This document shows positions 55,390 through 64,000 of a stretch of 64,000 nucleotides of DNA, in pieces. Positions within the stretch are counted from its first letter, which is position 1, and each line of letters begins with the position of its first letter. A program made the translations under genes and the position numbers. Source of the DNA: Salvator merianae. Its lineage: Eukaryota > Chordata > Lepidosauria > Squamata > Teiidae. The stretch lies in contig QVOM02000074.1 in NCBI GenBank assembly GCA_003586115.2, positions 2,478,362-2,542,361 of the forward strand, given 5' to 3'. Under the pieces are notes generated by a model. That model was not told where the DNA came from. It did no database searches and was given only the letters and a program-made list of their open reading frames with translations.

Positions 55390-55879
55390 GTTTACTTAAA
55401 ATATTTCTTTACTGCTTCCCATTAAAAATATGACCTCAAAGCAGTTCACAAACATTATAAAAAACCCATCTAAAACTGTGCAATTAGATAAAAGCATTAT
55501 TAAATCGATATAGGAAGAGAAACTATTCATCCTGGGGAGACCTAGATAAAAAGGCAGGTCTATTGTAGATAATCCCACAATTATCAGAGGGGAGTCACTT
55601 CCAAAGAGTAGGTACCAGATAAGATCTAACTATGGATAGTCACAAAATGGCATTTGGTAATTCATCATACCGTCACCAGGACTTTGGTGGGAGTTCTTAA
55701 TGATCTCACAGGTCTACACTGCGATAGGCAATTTGCTAAGTAAGCTGGTCCCAAGTTAATAAGGGCCTTATATGCCAAATTTAAAACCCTGAATCTGACC
55801 CAGTTGCTAATTGGCAACCAGTACAAATGCTTAGGCAGAGGTATGATATGTGAAGAGTGAAGGGCCACACTCAACAATG
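55390..55879 (-). mobile_element. CR1/L3-type LINE, C-terminal and 3' end
   Basis: ORF 55665-55877 on the minus strand reads HLYWLPISNWVRFRVLNLAY with ALINLGPAYLANCLS and RPVRSLRTPTKVL. This is the conserved LHWLPI-x-RI-FKV-LTYKAL-GL-P-YL C-terminal motif of CR1/L2-like LINEs. The 3' UTR runs left to about 55390. Its upstream part is cut off at 55880 by a MITE end. Confidence 0.75.
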
Positions 55880-55930
55880 GGCCTGTTCACACCTTTCACC
55901 TTAGAATGGGATACTGTAAAGTATGCGTGG
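55880..55930. mobile_element. Harbinger-like MITE, left end fragment
   Basis: TGGGCCTGTTCACACCTTTCACCTTAGAATGGGATAC matches the left terminal and subterminal sequence of 39333-40385. No matching right end was seen nearby. Confidence 0.6.
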
Positions 55931-58755
55931 TAGTCCATTAAAGAGCCTTTTTTCTCCTGTGAGCTAAGATTACATAAACGGAATTATTGCTGTGGGTGCA
56001 GTAGGCAAGGCAGGCCGTGAGTTAGCGGAGTCAGACGTTAGGTAACCTTGATCTAAAGCAGCATAAAGAATTCTTTCTCAAGTCCACCTTTAGATGGCAA
56101 CGTTTCGCTCTAATTATGATTCTAGTCAATTGAAATTTCAACTAACAAGAAGGTAGCAGGCTGTAATCTGCTAAACAGAATTGTTTAAGAAATTAGAGTC
56201 TAGGGGACATAGTAATTGTCTAAAAAGGCCTCGCTTTGAAAGATGAAAAAGCATTTATTTCCAAGACAGGATATTTGTCCTCCTATTTCCCTTCATAGAG
56301 GTAAAAGTAGAGTTACCCCTCTTCAGAAAGATGCCCTTCCAAAAGAGCTGCCTGTTAATAGAAGCTGTCAGGAATTATGGTTTTAAGAGATAGGAACAGG
56401 AGACAGGACAGAGGATGTAATTGTACCCTAAAGCCAATTTGAAGGAGTGGAACTGGTCTGGGTTTGGTCTACTGCCATTACGTACACTCAATTTTCACCT
56501 GTAGCCTCTAGACATTAAAAATGCATTCATTATCCACAATGACACAAAAACTCATTATGTTGAGTTCTCATCCTCCAATTTATGGCAATGTTGCTTAAAG
56601 CATTTGCAAAGAAGAGTAAAATTAGCCATCTCTCCTTCTCATAGAAACACAACTGAAAGGCTTTCAGTTCACTGAAAGAAGACTGAAGAAGAAAGCCTTT
56701 TGCACAACTCTCTGGGGACAAGGTCTCAATGAGAAGAAAAGGTCTCTGTAACAAAACTAAAAGTAATTTCACTTTAGTTTCTTTTACTCAAAATATCTCA
56801 AAGAGTCAGAACTCTTTGATTTTATAAAAGCAAAATGATTCTAAAGCTTACCATATGACCTACCTGCCTCACATGTGTAGGTAAAATAGGAACTCTGGGA
56901 TTAATCTGATCCTTCCGTTGGTAACAGATTTTGCAGTTTTATTAAAGGGCAACAAATGATTATTCAGTTTATTTTTATTTTTCATCCTTATGATGTCAAG
57001 ATGTCAAGGATCACACACACACACATGATATTGAGAATACAATTGCTCTGTTAAAACCTGTTTCTCACAAAATACAACCTTGGTGCCAGAAAACAGTATA
57101 TCAATGCAATCCCAGGCCCAGAAGTCTTGGCTGGAAGTAATTTGCTGCTGCCTCCATAAGTGCTGCCTACCACTTTTAGTTGCTTCCCTGCCCAACATAG
57201 CATCATGACACCAAAAAGTGTTGAATCTTTGAATTCCTCAGTTTAGTTCCTTCAATCAAGGGTAAACATAGTAGAAACAACTTCGAATAGTGACCATAAT
57301 GCAATAAAATTCAACATTTGTAAAAGTGAAAACTTACAAAGCAAGTCTAACACAGCTACTTTTGATTTCAAAAAGGAAAATTTCTCAAAACTGAGAAGAC
57401 TTGTAAAAAGGAATCTCAAAGGGAAGGTTAAGAGGGCAAACTCTCTCCACAAAGCTCAAAAGTTGTTTAAAACCAGAATACAATGTGGCTACAGTGTATT
57501 TATACAATTAAGAAAAGACCCTCCAAAGCCAAGAAGAAGTCAGGGAAGTTATTAGGGGCAAGAAAGCATCTTTTAGAAATGGTTTTCTTCTTCCCATCAT
57601 GACCTAGTACCTCCACAGTGTTTGCCAGTCATCTGTTTATTCTGCCCGGGGCAACTTCTGACCACCTCTCCCTCAATTGCCCTCGGCTCCACACAGTTCC
57701 AGGCTCTTGCCCAGCTGAAGATGGGGAGAAGCCAGGGGCCTAACAGGATTCTTCTCCCTACTAAAGATCTGGGTGACAACTCCTGCCAAGTAGGGGAAAC
57801 AAACAAACAAACAAACAAACTAGAACAGCATGAAATCCTGGCAAGTTTATCTTCATGTATCTGCAATGAAATGGGGAGGGGGAAAGAATTCTCTTCTCCT
57901 TCAGTGCTCATCTGGGGCTTGCTCTGGCTATGAACACTATAGCTGGGGCATCTGTAATGTCCTAGTCATGTGGCAAAAGGGTTTACCTTGCTCACCACTG
58001 GTGCACATTAGATCCAGCGGGTGCAGAGGGAGATGCTTGTGCTTTCCTTTCCTTGCTTCTGCTTATGTATAGCTACAATCCTGAACTCTCACTGGAAAAG
58101 CTCATGAAAAGTAGGTGCCTGAGTCTCCTCTCACCACAACATCTCTGGAATTCACAAAGCACAATTCCATATTTTAAATCCACAAATTTTAACCATGTGT
58201 TCAAATGGAAAATAAAAGTGCTTGAAGGGTGGGAAAAGTAAAACAGGAGTTCTTCTTTGGTTGATATATATTCACCAATTGCTCTCCATTTTGAACCAAG
58301 GTATGATCATTATTAGGTATTCACAGCTCCTTATGCAGCTTCCACACAGTCTCCACAGACCATGCCAGCTGCCTTCCTCGAATGTGGTGTCCGACCACTA
58401 GAATGGTCTCCAGGAAACAAGGAATGCTGCTTGTTGCATGAACCTTTTCCCGGAGCACCAGGAAATGTGTCCCTGGGCCATAGGCCGCTCCCAGTCACCT
58501 CCATGCAGATGCTGGAGCAGCCTACGTTATTTATGGAGCCTGGTGCCATTTTGCTGGACTCTAGAAATGGCCCCTTTCCAGGGTCATTTCTAGGCATGTC
58601 ACTAAAATCTTCCCCACCTTGCAACTTTGGGACCTGGTGTGTTTCTTGGAGAGCTCCCATTTCTCGTCTGAATGCTTGATTTGGGCCAGAGAACAGATTC
58701 TACATTGCACACCAGGGTGAATGCAGTGTGTGATAATGGTGCATGTGATAATGGT
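55931..58755. other. No recognised gene; small simple repeats
   Basis: Unassigned. Contains (CAAA)n at 57798-57822 and (CA)n near 57012-57025. The ORFs at 57597-57933 and 58331-58680 show no domain and overlap each other on opposite strands. Confidence 0.4.
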
Positions 58756-58763
58756 GTCTCCAC
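58756..58763. repeat. Target-site duplication, left copy (GTCTCCAC)
   Basis: Exact 8-bp match to 58876-58883. Confidence 0.85.
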
Positions 58764-58875
58764 CAGTGGTGGCCCGTGGCTTTAAGGGCGGCAATAGTGC
58801 AGAGGCCCCACGAACAGCAATTGCCCACTTCCTGTAAGTTACGAACACCCGCCCTTAAAGCCACGGCTGCCGATG
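58764..58875. mobile_element. 112-bp hAT MITE
   Basis: The left end is CAGTGGTGGCCCGTGGCTTT and the right end the inverse of CATCGGCAGCCGTGGCTTT. Both are followed internally by AAGGGCGG, giving arms of about 28 bp with the outer part diverged. The exact 8-bp duplication GTCTCCAC confirms transposition of hAT type. Confidence 0.85.
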
Positions 58876-59118
58876 GTCTCCACCCTTAGAGGAAAAACAC
58901 AAGTTTCCTGGCACATGAAGAACAGGTATAAATGAAAACCAGATACTCTTATAAAAACAGATTCATTTTAGATATTTTATGGGGCACAAATAAGTAATAG
59001 CTAAATTGAAAAGAGAATATTCCTATGATAAAATTCTATCTCCAGGTGTCAATATTGCTGAAAACTGTTTTGATATCTTTTACTGGCTTTCCTTTTGCTA
59101 AACTGTAATTCTTGGGGT

Positions 59119-59162
<44 letters not shown>

Positions 59163-59829
59163 TCGTGTAGAAGAAACAGCAGTCTATCAGAATCAGTGTG
59201 CACTCACATGTAGCCAAGAAGTGACTCTAAAAGCACCTCGGAGATGGTACTGTGCGGCTCTCATGTTCATATCCCATCTACATTCCACTTTTTCTAGCCT
59301 AAAATCTTTGAAGGGGAAGAGACAGCCTGATATGTGAACAATCCCACCTGCAAACCATCTCTAAACCATCTCGGAAGTGCTTTTTCCATTGTCTGTGAAT
59401 GGAGCCTTAACTGGACCAAACATATTGGTCCTTAAATATATGGTTTTTCACTGAGCAGGTATGTGCATAGAGTGAGCCAAAAATATGTTAAAGAACAGTG
59501 TTTGCAAAAGATCCTATATATAAGTCCCTGGCATTCTTGAGTAGGACTTGAGAGCATTGGGCTAAATGGACAATCAAATAGTATAGTATCTCTTTGCTTG
59601 TATTCTACTGTTTTCTAATAAGAGCTGTGGATGAGATGTTTAACTAAAAATGTGTGTGTGTGAGAGAGGGAGAGATATATGATAAAATTTAACCCTATGT
59701 CCAATTCTTTACAAGCATATTTACACATAAGGGCATAAGCAGGCAAACACTGATAACTCTATTTGTAACAGGAGTTAAGCCCAATGATTAAACCAGGTCT
59801 TTGTTCACCTCTCATCTGTATAGCATATT
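58876..59829. other. No recognised gene; microsatellite
   Basis: Unassigned apart from (CTTT)n at 59118-59164 and TGTGTG with GAGAG near 59650-59675. Confidence 0.45.
59118..59164. repeat. (CTTT)n microsatellite
   Basis: About 11 uninterrupted units. The ORF across it is an artefact. Confidence 0.95.
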
Positions 59830-60720
59830 GAAAAGAATGCTTTTCAATATCTATATGAAGACACTGGAGGAGGTCATCAGGAGATTTGAAGTGAGATGTC
59901 ATCAATATGCAGATGACACCCATCTACATCTCTGTGCCATCTGAATCAGGACAGGTGGTTGAAGTGCAGGACAGGTGCCTGGAGGCAGTAATGGGCTGGA
60001 TGAGGGCCAATAAATTGAAGCTGAATCCAGACAAAATGGCGGTACTGTGTGTCACAGGGTTTTGGGTCCATGAAGTTGGAAGGCATCTGTCCCTTGATGG
60101 AGGGGATAGATGTGGAATCTGTGTGTACTAGAATGCATACCTCTATCTATGGCAGGTTTGTTAGCTATAATCCCTTCTGGACAGAGACGATCTGGTCACA
60201 GTACTCCATGCTTTGGTAACTTCCAGATTGGATTACTGTAACTCACTTCCAGATTGGATTATTGTAACATGGGGCTACCCTTGAAGATGGTTTGGAAGCA
60301 GCTGCAACTGGTGCAGAATGCAACAGCAAGACTGCTGGCTAGAACAGCTGGCTGAATGCATATCATGCCAGTCTTAAATGAGCTGCACTGGCTGCCAATT
60401 TGCTACCAAGCCCAATTCAAGGTGTTAACCTTAGCCTATATGGCCCTAAATGGCTTGGGCCCCAAATACCTAAAGGAACGTCTTCTCCCATATCGACCTG
60501 CCTGTGCCTTAAGATCTGCAGATGAGGCCCTCTTGGTTGTACCACCACCATCAATAACTAGAGGGCTGGACACCTGGGATAGGGCCTATTCAGCAGTGCC
60601 CCCCCCCCCAGACTGTAGAACACTCTTCCCCCTGAGGTGCATCAAGTTTCTTTACTTTACATCTTTAGAAGAGCAGTAAACATCCACATATTTACCCTTG
60701 CCTTTGGCTAAAGGTACAAC
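59830..60720 (+). mobile_element. CR1/L3-type LINE, RT end to 3' UTR
   Basis: The plus strand reads CHQYADDTHLHLC near 59900 (intact catalytic YADD), then RCLEAVMGWMRANKLKLNPDK (59960-60040). In frame 60356-60679 come LNELHWLPICYQAQFKVLTL and ALNGLGPKYLKERLLPYRPA. The 3' UTR has CTTTGGCTAAAGGTACAAC, as in the 11346 copy. Truncated upstream of motif B. Frameshifted between blocks, so inactive. Confidence 0.8.
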
Positions 60721-60944
60721 TTTCTCTCCCCACTTTCAGAAAGTTGCTTATACACTGTATTTCAAAGCAGAATATTCCACAGGTTTTATGTATTATACAT
60801 ATAGTGTGGCTTCTGATTAGACTGAAGGATAATGTCTGGTGTATCTACATTGTGTGTTTTGTAGCTGGTAAGAGCCTTTACACTTTAACATCCACTATAC
60901 AGAATATAGAAAAAGTTTATAAATCAGTGAATGAATGAATGCAT

Positions 60945-61650
60945 GAATGAGTTTATTGATTAGTCCATTGACCATATCAAAAGACTATCAGAGAAGCAAA
61001 ATTAAAATTAAAAACACCCACACATCTAAAATTTTTAAAACCTCTGTGCGAAGTTGGAGCTGTGTGTTCCAGTTCATCAGTCAATAGTACTTGTTCTCTT
61101 TGCAGTTCATCCCAATCTGTTCAAGGTATTGGAAGGAGGAGTGTTACCTTTGTGGTTACATGCTGATTTTGCCCCTGTGCAAAGTTTGGAGGTAAAGTTT
61201 GGCATTAGCACCTCAGAAACCCCTTTTGACCAAGAACAAGTCCAGATATCATTCTCTCCCTGAGATGTACCGATTACAAGTTAATAATATGTGAGCTATG
61301 TCTTCTATTTCTGGTGCTCCACAGACACAGAGTCTTTCCCCATAAGGGAGATAAAGGACACTTCTAACCAGTTGTTCAAAATGAGTATGGGTAAAACATC
61401 TTTTTAGGTGAAGAGTCATCTTAAATCTAGGTATTTCTCCTATTGGAATTCAGCCTTGATTTGCGCTAGCCATTTTAATGGTTTGTTGTAAGTCGTTATA
61501 GCTATATTGTTGTGGGCATTGATGTCATAAACTCTCTGTTTATAACTTACCTTGGCAGACTCAAATAAATTACCTAGAACATGGATAGAAAGTCCCGTGT
61601 GTGATGTTTTGGATGAAATATACATACCAAGGGGATCTTGTTGCTAACTT
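60945..61650 (-). mobile_element. Vingi-like LINE, 3' end (third copy)
   Basis: The reverse complement ends in TTTTGATATGGTCAATGGACTAATCAATAAA, matching the 3' ends at 10398 and 25917. Upstream it encodes ERLCVCGAPEIEDIAHILLTC, the same C-terminal Cys/His motif, and KMTLHLKRCFTHTHFEQLV. The tail is (ATTC)n-like. ORF 61440-61625 continues upstream. The LINE may extend to about 61900, but I could not recognise that part. Confidence 0.65.
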
Positions 61651-61982
61651 TGATATTTCTTCCAGATACTGTCTGGGGAGTCTGTGTCCATTCAGCCTAT
61701 CCTGAAACAGAAATTGAAGATTTTAATTGCAATATGAGTATGGATGGAATGAATTCTGAGTACAGTTCTTACTGGGGTGGCAGCAGCTTTGGTTTTGTCC
61801 ATGCAAAGAGCTTGTCTCAGAAAGCGAGTCTGAGCTTAGTCAAAGGCACTAGTATTCATGTAACCCCAAATCTGCAGCTTAGCATGGTTTATAAACATTG
61901 AGCAAGGGGCAAAGTATGCCAGGAGGTCTGTACTTGGATAGCTGCTTTAAAGAGTTGAATCCTGCTGAGCAGCGCTGTACAG

Positions 61983-62525
61983 TAGGGGTGTGCACGAAGC
62001 TTCGTGGCAACGAAGTTTCGCTCGAATTTCGTGATTTTGTTCCCTTCGCATCGAATGCGAAGGGCAACAGAAATCACAAATGCGAATTGCGAAGGTCCCT
62101 CAATTTTCGGGACCTTCGCAATTTGCTGCTCTCTCAGCCTAGGGGGTATGAGACAGCCAACGGAAGAGGAGAAAAATCAACGCGAAGGGAAGACCTAGTT
62201 CTCCCTCCCTTCGCGTTGATTTTTCTCCTCTTTCGTTGGCTGTCTCATACCCCCTAGGCTGTCAGCGCGCGCTGACAGCCTAGTGTGAATTAGGCAGCGC
62301 TCAGCCATCGGAAAGGAAGAAAAATCAACGCGAAAGAAAGACCTTCGCTGCGGAGGTCTTTCCTTTGCATTGATTTTTCTCCTCTCCCCTCGCTGTCTCA
62401 TTTACCCTAGTCAGACCAGAGTGAATGAGACAGCGCGCAGCGATGGGAAGGGGTATGAGCCTAGGGGGTATGAGACAGCCAATGGAAGAGGAGAAAAATC
62501 AACGCGAAGGGAAGACCTACAGTTC
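61983..62525. mobile_element. Hairpin-array element with TAGGGGTGTGCACGAA left end
   Basis: The left end resembles the hAT termini at 19601. The body is a series of near-perfect hairpins: 62029-62078, 62080-62125, 62136-62191 with 62206-62260, a 30-nt perfect palindrome at 62254-62283, and 62309-62392. A third copy of the long arm (AGCCTAGGGGGTATGAGACA start) is at 62457-62520. No right terminus was found. ORFs here are side effects of the repeats. Confidence 0.7.
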
Positions 62526-64000
62526 TCTTGATGTGATGGGACCAAGAATTTGTTTTTGAGAAAGCAAGATAAGAATAGGAGTTGACTTGCTCTATTCATC
62601 CCACTTCCAGGGAACAATTGTGCCAAGTCCTTTCCCCCCCAAAGACTATCACCTTAGATTTAGTTTTGTTGATAGACAGATGGCCTTTCGGCCAAGATCA
62701 AGCTTAAATTATAAAACATTTTCTGCCATGAAGGTGGTATATAAGTGCACTTTAATAATGTCTGTGGAACTTTATTTGCCTCGTTCAATATGATGGCTAT
62801 AATCTGAGGACATCTGAGGATGTACAGGACTCCAAACCTTTTTGACATTATAACCCACACACACATCCAGTGCAGCAGCTCTTTATACTGCTGCTGCTGC
62901 TAAAAATCCTTTTACATTTTGAGAGTCTGTTTTGCCATGTGGAAGGTTAGGGTCATTGCTGTCTGACAAACAGTAAGCCCAATCTCCCAGGAAATATGGA
63001 ACTAGTTGTAGGGTTTAAAAAAAAAACCCTGTGTTTGCAAAAATAATAAAACATTTCAAAGATGACTATAAGCTAATTAGGAAACAGCTGAAAACAGGAG
63101 TAACTGTGTGAGACATCATTCTGATACTGCCAATAGCATTTCTGTAACAAAAGAACAAAAATGAGTGGAAGTATGAAATCCTTCCTCCCAAGTCCCATTT
63201 TTCACTTACAAGTTGTGTTCTTTAATCATTTCATTGTTGGCAACAGCATGTCTTGAAAAGAACAAACACACAAAGGAAAATACTTGAGGGATTGTGAACA
63301 CTCGCCTCCCTGTTTGCCAATCAGAGAGCACAAATTCAGACCAGCTCCGTCAGGGCTGCCTCACCACTGGCCGGCCTCTCTCAGACCCACCTCAGAGCTT
63401 TCTGTTTGCTTTGGCGGGGCATTCAGTCCTGGGCAGCCTTAGCTCTGTGTCTGAGCCGTGCCCAGTCTTTTACAGAAATGAGAACACATGTTTTTTTGTT
63501 TTAAGAGACATTGCTTAAAATAACTGCATTTCTAGAAAGTAAGAGCTAGAAACCATTCTCTCCACCCCCACTGCTAACTTTGCTCACCTTGCTATATTTA
63601 CACTGTTAGAATTTAACAGAGTGGACAAATCAGGACTGTTATCCTTCTTTCCCATTCTCCTCATGTGCAACTTTCTGTATAGGTTTAACCTGCATTGCAC
63701 TGCGTCTGTGCAGAGATGGAAAATGAAAGATGGCATTGAAAAGTTTCTCCTTTTCTTGTCATCGCTTGCTTTTGTTTCTTCAAAACTGATCAGAAGTCTT
63801 CGAGGTGTAACTGGATGGAACTCTGTATATAGGTGGGACTCATTTTAAAAATTTGAAGAAATGAAGAAATTCTTCATTTGAGCAAAATGCCAATTAGATC
63901 ATCCTCAAAGACCTGAGTTATGCAAACCATGTTAACACCTTGAATGGGATTACCAGATTTCCAAGTTTCAATTTTTCATTATGTACCACGGCTTTTATAA
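62526..64000. other. No recognised gene or repeat
   Basis: Unassigned sequence with a short (CTG)n run near 62890 and A-runs near 63018. The 74-75-aa ORFs at 63294 and 63621 have no recognised domain. Confidence 0.4.

Noticed and set aside
58331..58848. Pro/Gly-rich ORFs on both strands near the hAT MITE
   Set aside because: Mutually overlapping, partly inside the MITE, and without family motifs.
61638..61901. 87-aa ORF starting MLLTLIFLPDTVWGVCVHSA, signal-peptide-like
   Set aside because: Probably antisense to upstream LINE sequence. No splice context, conserved domain or second exon was recognised.

Overview
The window looks like repeat-dense intergenic or intronic DNA from a vertebrate, most probably a squamate reptile (lizard, gecko or snake). 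That assignment is inferred from the mixture of elements: diverse L1-like LINEs, CR1/L3-type LINEs ending in GGGCGG-TATATAAAT plus (AATA)n tails, RTE-BovB, an APE-type LINE resembling Vingi, a Ty1/Copia element, hAT elements and PIF/Harbinger elements with MITEs. I found no convincing host protein-coding gene, tRNA, rRNA or CRISPR. Nearly every readable protein segment is a decayed mobile-element protein with stops or frameshifts.

Layout. Positions 1-478 are the 5' region of a minus-strand L1. Positions 1264-11345 are a nested stack: a Harbinger transposase relic abuts the tail of a minus-strand L1, the L1 ORF2 is split by a plus-strand Vingi-like LINE (3207-10398), and that LINE is split between its endonuclease and reverse transcriptase by a hAT-type element (5718-7986, 8-bp duplication TTCAGATC). 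A CR1/L3 tail (11346-11730) and a very decayed L1/Tx1-like LINE (11731-15180, with a fold-back MITE inside) follow. Positions 16258-19545 hold exon-like pieces of Myb/SANT-type genes of the kind found in Harbinger elements.

Positions 19601-25746 are an end-to-end but dead hAT transposon of about 6.1 kb (8-bp duplication TTTACAGC). It carries a BED-finger hAT transposase relic and a solo LTR. Positions 25917-34350 are LINE fragments, another Myb/SANT relic and MITEs. Positions 34738-36150 are a non-autonomous hAT element (8-bp duplication ACCCCCTA) filled with extremely CpG-rich minisatellite and a 540-base assembly gap. Positions 39333-40385 are the longest member of a GC-rich Harbinger-like MITE family with the terminal motif GGGCCTGTTYRCAC. 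Further members or fragments lie at 47931, 52590, 53777 and 55880.

Positions 44738-50901 are a Copia retrotransposon with both LTRs, a 5-bp duplication (ATATG) and a Drosophila-copia-style primer site matching the anticodon arm of initiator tRNA-Met. Its RNase H region is split by a MITE, and its 3' LTR is split by an L1 with an inverted 5' part that fits twin priming. The rest (51100-64000) is LINE tails, BovB, MITEs, a 112-bp hAT MITE with an exact 8-bp duplication, and a string of hairpins at 61983-62525.

How the parts work together: the elements are parasites rather than a pathway. The logical partnerships are Harbinger transposase plus Myb-like protein mobilising Harbinger MITEs, hAT transposase mobilising elements with TAGGGRTGTGC ends, and LINE enzymes. 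Nesting gives relative ages: L1 (minus) before Vingi-like LINE before hAT (5718); Copia before both its MITE and its L1.
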